From Biancaea sappan (taxonomy: Eukaryota; Streptophyta; Magnoliopsida; Fabales; Fabaceae): a DNA stretch of 64,000 bases. How positions within the stretch are numbered: position 1 is the stretch's first letter; each line of letters starts with the position of its first letter. The stretch lies in contig CM073500.1 in assembly GCA_037074585.1 (NCBI GenBank), forward strand, positions 28,104,501 to 28,168,500. The letters are read 5' to 3'. This document shows, piece after piece, positions 13,146-25,149 of this stretch. Made by a program: the position numbers and the translations under genes. The notes below the pieces were generated by a model. That model did not search any database. It worked only from the letters and a program-made list of their open reading frames with translations, and was not told the origin of the DNA.

Positions 13146-14220
13146 TTGATAGTTGTGCCAATATTCAATGAAGCCGAAATGGTGCTACTTTAGACACTTT
13201 TGTTGTACATTCTCTTGTGTCTTTGCAATTTCCATTTCTTCTGTTGTTTGTTTTATTTTTGTGGTCTTGTTCTTACGGTGTTCTTCTTTGTTTTGTGCAT
13301 GAAATGTGGTTTATCTTCCTTAATGGAAAACATTGAGGATGAGAAAGGAGCATTAATGACCAAGGAAGGAGACATTATCTAGCGAAGGACACCGGTAAAG
13401 TCTGGCTAAGGACTATAAACGTAGCGCTCTTGGGAGGCACCCCAAGTTTCTTGACCTTTCCATCATATTAATTTGTTCTTGGTTTTGTTATGTAATTTTA
13501 ATTCTGTGATTGTTGGTGTTTAATATGATTTTGTTTGATTGTTTTTGTGATTGATTGTTGTTTTAGTTGATTTTGTCGTTTGATTTTGTTTAATGTTGAA
13601 TTTGAATGTTTTTACTGTGTGTATGTGTTGTTTGGGTGTGTTTTTATGGATCACAAACCTCAAATTCCGTGGGACATCTTCTTCTGAGGGCTGAATGTTG
13701 CTGCTTGTCACATCCCAAAACTTACATGTGATATAAACATAAAATACCTAGGGTGTACCTCCGTGGTACCCCATAATCTATGTGAACATTCTTAATATCC
13801 ATAATTATGTGAATCATAAATATTCCAAGAAAGATATTTTGTATACATATTCAGAAAATGTTCAACCTTCAAACACTATACAACCTCCCAAGCCTAGGTG
13901 ACCTACTAGATTACAGAGCGTTTCCTAATCCTTACCAATTGTTTACCAGACAAAAGAAGAGTATATCCTTAAAGGCTATAAATTCTTCTCCTCAACCACT
14001 GTATCTGAAAAGATAATCATAGAGAGTGTGAGTTTATCATAACTCAGTGAGTAAACAACTGTACATGAAAATATCATAAGCAAAAACACCACATTTACTA
14101 ATACAATCAATCTATTATTTATTGTAAATAATTATAGTAATACACTTGTCTAAATTTTGCGTATGATTTCTTGGGTGATCAATCCCTCAATCACTTTGCA
14201 TTATATGTCATAGATACTTG

Positions 14221-14446
14221 CACTGAGTGACTTGGGAATTTAACCCTCAAACTCTTGGTGCATAAGTTTTCACAGTTATACACTGAGTGGTATGGGACTT
14301 TAACCCTTTCAAACTCATGCATAGGTCTTCACATTTATACACTGAGTAGTATGGGACTCTAACCCTTTCAAACTCGTGCATAGGTTTTCACATTTATACA
14401 CCGAGTAGTATGGGACTCTAACCCTTTCAAACTCGTGTATTAGATC
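14221..14446. repeat. About 60-bp tandem repeat in the solo LTR
   Basis: Roughly four copies of a 57-60 base unit with the core TATGGGACTCTAACCCTTTC and CACTGAGT/CACCGAGT motifs. The homologous array in the LTR at 34820 (36534-36890) has more copies, in the opposite orientation. Confidence 0.9.
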
Positions 14447-15190
14447 TCGTAGATCTTTTGCTCGTCAATAAAATAGTGACAATTTATCACAATATAATTA
14501 CTATGAAATAAATGAATTTACACATACTTTTATTCCCTTGAATGTCTATCATCAACCATAACAATCATCATATATTATCAACAGCGAGATTGATTATTTC
14601 TCACTTCAATAATGTTATAAACAAGACTTGTGTTGTACTTTATCTAATAAGATCACATTAGTTTAGTAAAGTTATTTACTTACAAAATGTTCCAATTTAT
14701 TCAAGGAACAATCACATCTAGTTCTTTAGTCAACTAGAGAAATCAATTCTCAAAGGTAATAAAATACCTTCCAATGATATTGTACTTTTTCTCAACCTGA
14801 ACACACACTGATAATCTTCTCAATTTCACAAATAACGCAAATGGGATTTATATTGTGCTTTGACTAATTTATTAAATTAATTTTGCAAGGTTGCCTACTC
14901 ACCTGGATTCCACGCTCTCAGCGCTCCCACCTTGCGCCCCCAAAAATCCCTATTGTAACCAGGTAAAAACCATTAGGGTTACAAAATAGAGAAATTTCCT
15001 ATCACTACTCTCGACCTTTACTCACATCTTAAGTCATAACTCCTAACCGGTAATGAATTTCTAAATGACATTTATACCATTGGAAACTAGACCCAAAGAG
15101 CTTTCCAACGATATAAAGTTTGCCCAAAACGGAGTCCGGATGAAGAAGTTATGACTGATTGAAAAATAAGCTAAGGTTTTTCAGCATACC

Positions 15191-15298
15191 TGGCGCTTGG
15201 GCGCCAACACAAGCCTGGCGCCTGGGCGCCACACCTGGCGCCTGGGCGCCAAGTCCCTTTCTTCCCAAAATTTTCTGAACCTTGGCGCCTGGGCGCCA
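15191..15298. repeat. GGCGCC hairpin array, solo LTR (4 units)
   Basis: Four near-palindromic 16-mers start at 15191, 15216, 15236 and 15283; most read TGGCGCCTGGGCGCCA. They lie about 400 bases downstream of the LTR's TATA-like box (minus-strand sense), inside the presumed transcript leader. Confidence 0.95.
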
Positions 15299-16177
15299 GG
15301 ATCGCGACCTTTCGCGATTCCTCTCGGTTTTGGCTCAGATCCGGCCAAATCTTCACCGTTTTCCATGATTTCTTCCATAGGATCTCACCCTTAATGTCTA
15401 AGGAGCATTTAGACACCAAAAACACCAATTTTAATCGAGAAACGAAGCCGGAATCTCGATTTTTACCCCAAACTTTCTGAAAACTATAAAATAGGAAAAA
15501 GCTTGAGAAATAGAAATTTCTACCTCAATTCCTTGCTTTCCCTACGTTGCTTGGCTCCTAGAGGCTCGCCCCGTAGCCCGAGATCTACCCTCCAAGCTCG
15601 GTTGTGGAGTTGGAGTGTAGAGAGAAAGAGAGGAGAGAAAGTGAAGAGAAAGAGAGGAAAGGAGAAAATGAAGAAAATTTAGGTGAGGCCGCCTATTTAC
15701 TCGCCCGGGGTGAAATTATCACTTGCTCTTTAGTTGACCCTCAGTCAAGATTAGTAAAAACAAATTCATAAAATCTCACCTCGGGTGATTCTAAATCCTA
15801 ATTGCCCCACAGTTTTCTTCTTTCACTTTAGTCCCTCTCAAAGTCTCAAATTCCACTTTAACCTCGAATCCGTCATCCTTTTGGTACCGGACTCATAATT
15901 CATTCCCATAAGCTCTATTCTTCTTCTCAGGTTCCTACTTGGTCATTTCTCAAAAGTACTCCATATTTTCTTTTCTTTTCGTTTTAGTCCTTGAGAATTT
16001 GTAAAATGTCCTAAATTAAAATTTTTGAAATTTCTATTTCCAAATTTCCTTCACTAATTCAAAAAGAACATTTCTCATGTAATTAAATTTTTCAATAAAC
16101 TTCAAATAGACTTTAAATATTCATGAAAATTCTTGGGATATTACACTGCTGCTGGGAAAAATTCATTTCTGTCAAGA

Positions 16178-16302
16178 TGGCGCCTAGGCGCCACACCTGG
16201 CGCCCAGGCGCCATGATGCAGAAGTTCATATGCTCTCTGTCTCGCTAGCGCCCAGGCGCCAGTAGTCAGTTATAGTTTTTTTGACTTGGCGCTCAGGCGC
16301 CA
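16178..16302. repeat. GGCGCC hairpin array, Athila internal leader (4 units)
   Basis: Units at 16178-16193, 16198-16213, 16246-16261 and 16287-16302 follow the same near-palindrome. They belong to the Athila leader, not the solo LTR, because they lie to the right of the solo LTR's duplication CTGCT. A likely leader intron follows: donor GTAAGT at 16611, acceptor TTTAG ending at 16881, 21 bases before the ATG at 16902. Confidence 0.9.
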
Positions 16303-16901
16303 ACGTCGAATTTAACCTTCTGCATAAAATTTTCTGCATTTCTTCACGCCTCCAAACCCTAGCAGCCGCGATTCTCCTCTTTTCTTCTCCTTCTCCGATG
16401 ACCTTCCTCCCTTGGAACGCCATTGAAGCCGATTGGAAGCTTCTCTTCTCCCCAAACCTTCAAGTTTCCACATATCCTTCCATTTTCTTCTCCTTTTCTT
16501 CCCTTTCCATCAATTTCTTTCCACCTTTTCTTCCTTTCTTCATCTTCTTTGCGATTTGGGCTGGGTTTTCGAAGTTGGTGGTCCTCCTCCCCATTTTTCT
16601 GCAGGTTGTGGTAAGTTTCCTCTTCCCCACTCCATTTTCTTTGAATTTCAAAAAAAAAATTTCAGATTTCGAATTTTGGGGTATTTTCTTGCTTAAAATT
16701 GAATTTCTCAAATTTCTAAAATGATTGGAAATCACTTTTTAACCTTTAAGTATTTATTTTATTTTATTTTCTGAACTTTTGAGGAATTTTTAATTTTTGT
16801 TTTCTTCATTTTGAAAATTTTTGTTGAATAATCCAAATTTTAGAGTTTTTGAAATTAAATTTTTGCTTTTTGAATGTTTAGGATTATCCATTGCATACAT
16901 T

Positions 16902-18119
16902 ATGTCTCACAAACGTTCAAGAAAGCAAAAGGAAGCCGAATTCTCCTCTAGTAGAGACTTTGATGCCTCTAGGTTTAGGAATTTTGATTGTAAAATGAAA
17001 TTTGATGAACTTGAACCTAGAGAGTTTATTAAAGAGAGAAGATTTTATCTGAGGGCTAATCAGTATCCTGAAATTCAGGATTGAATAAAAGAGTGGGGAT
17101 GGGAAATACTTTGTAGGCCGGCTACGAGATACTGCCCCGAGGTTGTAAAAGAGTTCTACGCAAATGCATTTAGGGGGAGTAATGATAGTGTTGCGGACAT
17201 AAATACTTCTTTTGTTAGGGAGAAAACAATTTATTTTACATCAAACAATATCAATAATCTGTTTGGTTTGAGATATGGTCCTGATGCTGATAATGAATAT
17301 GCTGAATGGATGAGGTTTAGGCATATGAGATCAAATACACTTATTGACACTCTCTGTAAAGAGGGAGCAAGATGGGAGTTGGACGCTCAGGGGAAAGAAA
17401 CAAATTTTAAAAAATCTGATATGAAACAAATCCCCAAAGCGTGGTGCACTTTCGTCCAATCCAATCTCCTCCCCACTTCGAACCGTTCTGAAGTAACAAT
17501 AGAAAGAACGGTGGTCATCTATATGATTATTACAGGAAGTGTCTTTAATGTTGGATCTCTGTTATCCCAAAATCTAGATAAATTAATTCAAAAACAAGGA
17601 AAAAGATTGGGATATCCTTGCCTTATTACTAACCTCTGTCAAAAGGATGAGGTGCCTATGCTTAATGATATTTTTCGTAATCTCGAGGGCCCTATCATTG
17701 CACACGTGATAGATTCTATGGCACCACGTGATGGAGCCCCCGCGGATCACCATCAGGCACCCATTCTGATTCCTCAGGCACCATTCAGACCACGTGCTGC
17801 ACCTGCACCTCCAGGACCTCATATGTCGCAGCGGATTATTGATATTGAAAACTCCCTAAATGATTTGAGAACGTCCCACAATGCTTTTGTTGCCTCCCAT
17901 GATGCATTTGTAGGAACACAGAATGAACATAATAGGGGCGTAGCTCAAGCTCTGTATGCCATGGCTAGGCATTGGGGAGTGAGCACTGAGAGTTGGACTT
18001 TGCAGGATCCCTCTTACGATCCAACAGACGACATCAATTTCAATCCTGCAGTCAACAGTGGAGTAGCTGGCGAAGATGAAGAGATGGGCGAAGAAGACGA
18101 CGCTGATGACACGGATTGA
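16902..18119 (+). pseudogene. Athila-type gag-like 'putative plant transposon protein', one internal stop
   Basis: One frame runs from ATG 16902 (MSHKRSRKQ...) to TGA 18117-18119, about 405 codons, broken only by TGA at 17082-17084; the frame continues unchanged beyond it. The N-terminus is basic and serine-rich. The middle has the features of the plant transposon-protein domain found in Athila-like non-autonomous elements: FYANAF, an N-N-LFGL segment, W-C-TFVQSNLLPTSNRSEVT and an IITGS-FNVG-LL segment. Then comes a proline/alanine-rich stretch, a helical segment with the repeat SHNAFVASHDAFVG, and a very acidic tail. The product probably binds element RNA or assembles particles, by analogy. 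The single stop could be a recent mutation. No pol follows. Confidence 0.8.
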
Positions 18120-19424
18120 GGCGTTGTGATTCAGTGTTTTGTTGTTTTTATTTCTTTTGTTATTATTCATGTATTGTACTTCTTATTTCAGAACTTTATG
18201 TTATGTCACTTTTATGTATTTAGTGGAGTTTTTATTGTATTTTGTTGATGTTTTGTTTATTATGATGGAATGGTTAAGATTCTTGTTATTGTTCATTCTC
18301 TTTTTATTTTGGTTCTTGTTTTGTAATTTGTGTATTTTGATTTTGTATTGTTGTTGTTGATGGTTTGTTTTTAGCATTCATTGTGATTCCGCCCCCTTTG
18401 TGTTGATTGTCCCCCTTTGAATGCTCAAACTTTATTTTTGTGTTTGGTTTGACATTGAGGACAATGTCTAGTTTAGGTTTGGGGGAGTAGAGTAGTTGTT
18501 AAATAAGAATGCATTTCTTTTTGTTGAACCATCGCGTTTTAGGATTTTTCTTGATATTTTGGAAACTATTGAACAGGTTTTATGTTATGTCAACGTTGGC
18601 TGAATTTATGTCGTCATCTTATTTAAAATCGAGCTAAGTTATGGATTTTTAAAATTTATCGATTAAAATTGGAAATTTTCAAAAAAATTCTTAAATAAAA
18701 GTTGTAGGTATTTTTAATTTTCTTTATATACTCCTCAAATTTTTAAAACTTTTTATTCTTAGTTGTGATGTATATTTGCTCAATAAGGGAATTTTAAAAA
18801 AAAATAAATAATAATAATAATAATAAATAATAAAAAAATAAAATAAAATAAGTGTGATTTAAGTTGAGGAAGTGTAGTGTGGATTAGGTGCACAATACTT
18901 TCTCCAACCAATGAATCATATCTTAATAAATAAAGGCGACGGACAAGGCATTGTTGTGTGGATTAGGCGCACTGATAATTCTTTGCTTCCTTAGCCTATT
19001 AGCGGATATTGCCTTGATTGAGGGGAAGATGTGTGGTTAGGCGCACGGTCTTAACTTCGATCATAAATAAATTGGAATTCCCTTTGCTGAAATGCATTTT
19101 GATAGAGCTAAGAAAAATCCTCACAATAAGATAAATTCTTTTAAACTTTTGAGGGAGTATTTAGAGAAAATTGATGGCATCAATGATTTTAATTTTAAGA
19201 TTAATGAAATTTTTCAATTTGTCTATGAATTCAAGAAATTCATTGCCTAGATTTGCTTTATTTAGATGAATGCATGAATCTAACTTACTTAGCCATAATC
19301 TTTCAAGTTGTTCAACACATCCTTTTTATCATGAAAGATCATTTTGTTATGTTCGTGTAGTGTGTTTAGTTGTGTTAGATAGTTGTTTGCTTGAGGACAA
19401 GCAAAGATCTAGGTTTGGGGGAGT
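18120..19424 (+). other. Athila 3' untranslated region ending in the polypurine tract
   Basis: No coding frame is supportable here. Two GGTTTGGGGGAGT-type purine tracts are visible, near 18475-18488 and at 19411-19424; the latter abuts the 3' LTR and is the functional polypurine tract by position. Between them is an A/T-rich stretch with an ATA/ATAA simple repeat (about 18800-18850) and three diverged repeats with the core GTGTGGATTAGGCGCAC (18880-19055). Confidence 0.7.
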
Positions 19425-21210
19425 TGATAAGTCCTAGTAAGTCACTAAATAATGCCATCATATGTAGGATTTTCAGTCCTCTTTTAGCCTTGTTGCTTTC
19501 CTTTTGCACATTTTATCTTTGTTTTCGTTTAGTTCTCTAGTGCTTCATAGTTTTCTTATTTTCTTGTTTTATTTCCCCTTTTTATTGCCTTTTTAATTTA
19601 TTTTAGTTGTTGTCTTTTGCAGGCACAATTTTGGGGAGAAAACAAGAGGAAGTTGAGACTCTAGTGAGCTGGCGCCCAGGCGCCAGGCGTTTGAACCACA
19701 GAGAGCCCTCTGCCCAATTGGCGCCCAGGCACCACACGTGGTGCCCGAGCGCCCAACCCCATGAACTAACAATAGAAGCTGCCAACCTTGGCACTCAGGC
19801 GCCAGTACCGGCGCTCAGGCGCCAAGTCTCGAATCTGCAGCTTAAATGCTTCTTTTGGGGCATTTTGTCCTAATTTTGGATTGGGAGATTTTTGGGGAGT
19901 TTGGAGGCAGCAAGGGAGCAACAACTTGAGCTGGTTAGGGGAAAAAAAGGCCTTCCCTCATGGGATTGGTCTTCCTTCCCCCATCTCTTCTCTTTTCTCT
20001 TCACTTTCTTCTATTTCCATGTTGCATTTTTCTTGTTTTATGTAGTGATAGGTAGTATGTAACTCAAGGGTTGTTATGAGCCCGATTTTAGATTAGGTTT
20101 TGTGTAATTTCTTGAACTCTTGTAATTATTGCTTGGTTAATACATGTTTATTTATTGCAATCTTAATGCTTTCCTTTAAATTGGCCACTTATTGGGATGA
20201 TTTGGTGTTTTTACCAAACTTGGGAAAGGGAGGTAAAAACTAGACCCAAGGAATGAGTTGTATGAGTTCTTGAACCTTAAAGGAGAGGGGATTGATTTGC
20301 TAATGTCATAGGAATATAGATATTAGCCTCATATAGTCAAATTAGGGTTTGCTCATTTAATGAACTTGATTTTCACATAAGGAATTATGGAGAATTAGGT
20401 TTTATCTTAGTTGAGATTTGGGAAAATCCTTCTAGGAATATTTGTGCCCTAGACTAGCATGTACAATTGATAAAAGCAAGAGTAAGAGGATGATAATGGA
20501 ACTTATGAAAAATGATGGGTTTGGTGGTTGATGTAATTTAATTTCTTATGAGGTTTTGTTATTGAATGATTCTTCTTAATTGCATTTCGTATTTTGTTGG
20601 AGTGGATTTTACGGAATTGAATTGCTCTAAAAATGTTTGATTACTACTTTTATGAGTTTGGGGTTTTTATCTATGCTAGGGATAGCTAGATATTAACGAG
20701 CCCATTGTAACTTCCACCATAAATCGGATTAATCTAGGAATAGATAATCTTATTTATGTGGTTTTTTTGAGTTCCTAAACTTAATCACCTACTTGAATGA
20801 TTGGATTAAGGAATTAAACAATCATTTGGGTTAGGTAGGTTTGTTTCTCCAAGGGATTGGGTTCAAACAATTTTGAGAGCTTAACCAACACCAAAAGGAT
20901 TTGTAATTTGATTGAATCATTCTGTAGCAACTCAAAGACTCATTTGTCTATGAATTAGTCGGATTAACAAGTAAATGAAGTCAATCTCATCAATCCTAGG
21001 TTATTGTCATTAGGAGTAGCTTAGTTTTAGGTTGTAGATAATAGTTTTAGTTTAATTTGTAGCGTTAGATTCATTTCTCTGTTTAATGATTCATCTAGAT
21101 AGCATTTAACTTTAGATTCGCGGGTAGTTGGTACCTCAATCCTCTTGGGAACGATACTCTACTCACTCTGTATTACTTGTACGATTGGTACGCTTGCCAA
21201 GTCGTCAACA
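19425..21210 (+). repeat. 3' LTR of the Athila-like element
   Basis: 1786 bases, TGATAAGTCC to GTCGTCAACA, followed by the duplication TTTTG at 21211-21215. It is nearly identical to the 5' LTR except for two additional 20-base hairpin units and scattered substitutions. Confidence 0.95.
19670..19824. repeat. GGCGCC hairpin array, Athila 3' LTR (5 units)
   Basis: The array has five hairpin units against three in the 5' LTR. The additions include a CACCACACGTGGTG palindrome near 19730-19743 and a CCGGCGCTCAGGCGCC unit near 19808. Each addition is 20 bases, the size of one hairpin plus spacer. Confidence 0.9.
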
Positions 21211-21215
21211 TTTTG

Positions 21216-23509
21216 GTTTTCTAATTTCAATTTTACTTTGCTATTTCTGTCATTACGTTTTCTTGAAGAAAGCAAATCATGAAAAAGATCAAAGCCTAAA
21301 AAAAATGATGCTATTGAGATAATTACTTGTGTTTGAATAATATAATTTAACTATTTTTAAATTAATTTTTTTGTGATTTTCTCATCTAATAGGATTAATG
21401 AATAATCCCTTTTAGGCTTACTGTGACCAAAGGGTAAAGCCCTCCCTATGAAGAGAAACTTCAAGCAATGTCGAGATTACATGTGTGCGAATTGATTGAA
21501 TACTAATTTAGAATTTAAAGTATTAAATTTTAAAGTTGGAATGTGATTTATATTTCTCTCTTGATTATCTTCTTTTTGTTGTTTTAAGATTTTGTGGGTA
21601 TGTAAGTTATGTTTTAAATTTCAATAAATCTATTGTTGCTAATCCAAATGTATATTTACAAAAATAGAAGAAACAGTCAAAGGAAAACAAGGATTTTAAT
21701 CCTAGCAGACCTATTAGGTTAGTAACTTTTATTTCAACTCATTTTCATTATTAATTAATATATTTATCTAAATTAATTTATGTAATATCTTATTTTTTGT
21801 TCTTATTTTCATTTGACGTTATTCACATTCAATTTTCAAAGTATTTGTATCCAATGAATCATCTTATATGTGTCTTAACATGACTTAAATGTCTTATTAT
21901 TTTTGTACATGTATTATTTTATATTTTTTAATTATTTTTATTTATTTGATAAACAAAAATTATAACATTTGTATTAATACATGCATTGGACGGGTCACAA
22001 CACTAATTAATAGAAAAATAAGTAAAATACTAATGACTTTTTCTTTGGAAATTGAAGTTAACTAAAACCAAACAAACAATGACAGATCTAATTATTAAGC
22101 AGCAAACATCTGAATCTTTGATTTCTTATCTTGTCCAAACTGGCTACATATATACTGAAATAGTTAAGGTCTTGTGGGATGGTGAATCCACTCGATCCCA
22201 CTAGGAAAAGATTCTTTGTATGGAAGTGAGATGATGATTGAAGGTTATTAAATTAGTGGGAATCGTTCTGTTGTGCACACCCTGCCCTAATTTGATTGCT
22301 CCATCATTTTTGTGTTACGCTCCATTTTTATTATAAAAGCTGTCTCCAAAAATCCCTCTTTATCATTTTTGACAAAGCAAAGAGGTACACCTCAATCTCC
22401 ACTTGAACAATTTTTCTTTAATATTTGGACGAAATTGAAAGGTACTCCCACACAACTCTCCGTCTCTTGTTCTCAATTATTATCAACTTTCCACATTGTT
22501 TCTTTTGTTGATGTGTTTCTTCATCCCCTTTATTAACATCGCCTAATCATCTTTTCATCATCCATCAAACAAGCCGTATTGTTCCTTTTTCGTATTCATT
22601 TTTTTCTCTCCATTAAATCTTGTGGTTCTCGTTGTTCCCAGTGATTTCACTCTTTATTACTGAGTCCACGCGTGGATTTGGTGCATCCATTTGCATTTTA
22701 AGTTTTTAACTAGTAACTAGTTGGCCCGAGCTTGACCCACATCTATAGTTAACACAATGATCAAAGGCACCTGCGTGTCGTGTCTTGTTTGCATGCGTCT
22801 TGTTTGCATGTCATTGTAAAATCAGTCTGAATTCAACAGTTCATATTGACGTCGCATTGTAACCGTTAGATCTAAACTGACCTAATAGTGACCGTGAATA
22901 AGATGCGATAAAGATTCTGCCCAAAGAACTTTATAGATTTTTTTAAAATTATTAGTATTCAAAAATCTATTGATTAATCTGATTCTAGTTTATCAAAATA
23001 CATACATGTAAAACTCTTCAACAATAATTTTTCTTATTTATAAGATTGAAATCTAAAAACTTGCTTAAAAGAAATAAGTGTTGAACTAATTGAATCAATT
23101 AACATTAAAAATATTTTGTAAATATGCTTCGTATTATAAAAAGATAGGTTTATAAAGAATTCAACTTTTTGAAAGAATAAGTTCTCTTATCATTAGATTA
23201 TTTCAAAATGTATATTTTTTTATTATTATACAAACATGCACACAAATTTTAAAAAAAAAAAATTGAGCTCACAAAAGGTTTTCATTATGAAATGTTTATA
23301 ATTCGAAAGCATAATATAAGATGACGAGGATATATACTTAGTGGGACAAGGAAGGCACAAGTTGTGAAGTTGGTGATTAGCTCAGCAGAAGCTTAGTTCT
23401 GGATGGACCAACCCACCTTAACTATCGCTTTATAGAGTGCCGTGAGTGTATGTTTAAATGAAAAGTGGTCTTAATAATTGGATCTGAAAAAATATATTTA
23501 TAAGAAAAA
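21216..23509. other. Intergenic stretch, nothing recognised
   Basis: A/T-rich DNA with no supportable reading frame on either strand. The pre-insertion site of the Athila element was ...CTACATTG-TTTTG-GTTTTCTAATTTC. Confidence 0.5.
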
Positions 23510-23517
23510 CTCACTTA

Positions 23518-24099
23518 TAGGGCTGTTAAATAGGTCAAGTCATATTATCTCAGCCCAAGCTCTACAGGGCTAATAATAAGTATAGGTTGGGTCGGGTTAG
23601 GCCTTTATATAATTTATCGTTAAAAATTTCTAGCTCATCTCAACTCATCATAGGTTATAGACTTATTTATCTTATTTAAAAGAATGTTATTTTGATTATT
23701 TTAATGATAACAACTAAATATTAGAACAGTACAATTAAATTTTAAAAAATTAAATTAAACTACTAAAAAATATATTAAACATTAAAATAGCTAATTTTTT
23801 TTTAAAATGTAATTATAATTATTTTGAATAAAAAAATTAGGTATTGAAGCTATAAAATTTCAAAAAATAGAACTAAACTTATAAAAAAATAGACTAAAAT
23901 TGAAAATATAATAAATAAATAAAAATAAAAAAATTCACAACGACCAACTCACTCCAATTCACTTAAACTCCAAGAGCTTAGATGGACCGAATTAAAAGTC
24001 TTTTTTCAAAATAAACTATTAAATTATTAGCTCACATAATATTATTTACAAAATTAGAATTAACCGACCCATTACGTCAAACTCATTTTGACATCTCTA
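23518..24099. mobile_element. hAT-type MITE, 582 bp
   Basis: The ends are inverted (TAGGGCTGTTAAA on the left; TAGAGATGTCAAA when the right end is reversed). The flanks are 8-bp near-duplications CTCACTTA (23510-23517) and TCCACTTA (24100-24107). Subterminal GGGTCGGGTTAGGCC-like sequence is typical of these elements. It has no coding capacity. Confidence 0.75.
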
Positions 24100-24107
24100 T
24101 CCACTTA

Positions 24108-24288
24108 CCCACATTTCATAAAAGGATTTTGTAGGTCCCTCCCTCCCCATCTTTAGTAATGAGGGCTGATGAGGACTGCATCAAATCAAAGCCCTAGCTT
24201 GATTGGGTATTTCAACCTCATGTCGCTTAGTGTTTAATTTGTTAATTTGTATAGGTTGAGCTAATTTCTGTTAAAGTCGCACTAGGTG

Positions 24289-24326
<38 letters not shown>

Positions 24327-25149
24327 CCCAAGATTCCTTTGATTGTGGTTGTTGTTTCCAATAAATTTGAGTTCCTAGTTATAGCCTTTCCTTATAGTTC
24401 AACTTTCTTATCAACGCATGAAGCTTGCATCATTTTGCATGAAGAAAAAAGTCGCTTTGAGCCAAACTTGGTATATATCAACCAGTGGAACCAATAATCT
24501 TGTGTGGATTATGTAATTATATTCCTTTATATATCTTGTACCGGATCAAACTCTCACTCTCTCCCACACCCTATTCCATTTAATCACATAAATGATTAAT
24601 CTACTCCCTGATACTAAAGATATACAGGACTTTTATTGATGAAAATTTTAATAATTTATTTACAAAAAATTACGAATTTCATATATACTATAGCCATCCC
24701 ATCCATGATTGTCTTATTTTACTATGCATTAAATATTATTATGAACTTAATTTTCATTTTTTTATATTAGTGACATAAGTATTTTAAAATAGTTATTGGT
24801 TTATTTTCACATATATAACATAATTTCTTTTAATTGAAAAGGGGAGAGATCACGTATGACTATATATGAAGGAAATACGCAATATAATATAATATCCTCC
24901 TTACTCGTGGTTCATCATCCACGATAAATCAAAATCATAAATTTCCACCAGCAATCTCTTTGTTAAATTGAAGCAATTAAAGCCTACCATCAAGCTAATC
25001 TTTACTTAGAAAAACTCATGCACTCATGCACTCAACCCCATCCAATTAATTTCATGTAGAAGCACCACAAATCAATAACCATCCCAAAAACCCAGCTAAC
25101 ACATAACTCTTCATCTTTCACAACACTCCCAGGAACTAGCTCACCAAAA
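24108..25149 (+). promoter_or_regulatory. MATE gene upstream region
   Basis: Contains a (TA)n microsatellite at about 24293-24321. Candidate TATA boxes are CTATATATGAAGG near 24860 and TATAATATAAT near 24885. The 5' leader just before the ATG at 25150 is A/C-rich. Start-site position is not determinable from sequence alone. Confidence 0.4.

Larger units (their letters stand above)
13706..16145 (-). mobile_element. Solo LTR of a Ty3/gypsy-like family, inserted in the Athila leader
   Basis: In sense orientation this 2440-base LTR opens TGTAATATCCCAAG (at 16145) and ends TTTTGGGATGTGACA (at 13706). It is flanked by perfect 5-bp duplications CTGCT (13701-13705 and 16146-16150). No internal region or second LTR is present, so it is a solo LTR left by LTR-LTR recombination. 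It is clearly homologous to the solo LTRs at 34820 and 56621. A TAAATAG box near 15690, a CT/GA-rich tract, a GGCGCC hairpin array (15191-15298) and a roughly 60-base tandem repeat (14221-14446) are visible. Confidence 0.95.
11376..21210 (+). mobile_element. Complete Athila-like non-autonomous LTR retrotransposon
   Basis: The element is bounded by LTRs at 11376-13121 and 19425-21210 and by perfect 5-bp target duplications TTTTG (11371-11375 and 21211-21215). Six bases after the 5' LTR is a primer site complementary to the tRNA-Asp 3' end, a hallmark of Athila elements. A purine-rich tract ends at 19424. The interior holds one gag-like gene (16902-18119) and no recognisable protease, reverse transcriptase or integrase, so it would need enzymes in trans. 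A solo LTR of another family interrupts the leader at 13706-16145. Of the 9835 bases, about 7.4 kb is the element itself. Athila-type affiliation is inferred from the primer site and gene type. Confidence 0.9.

Noticed and set aside
14221..14446. Possible CRISPR-like regular repeats (also 36534-36890)
   Set aside because: Plant nuclear context, repeats are contiguous 60-bp tandem units without unique spacers, and they lie inside LTRs.
15171..15428. Frames over the GGCGCC arrays that read as Arg/Pro/Gly/Trp-rich repeats (also at 11554-11835, 19603-19873, 57435-57753)
   Set aside because: They are translations of the hairpin units in several frames and on both strands. The signal is at the DNA/RNA level, not protein.
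16281..16724. 147-codon plus-strand frame upstream of the Athila gene
   Set aside because: It is a Phe/Ser/Pro-rich product of a pyrimidine-rich leader, probably 5' untranslated sequence with an intron.
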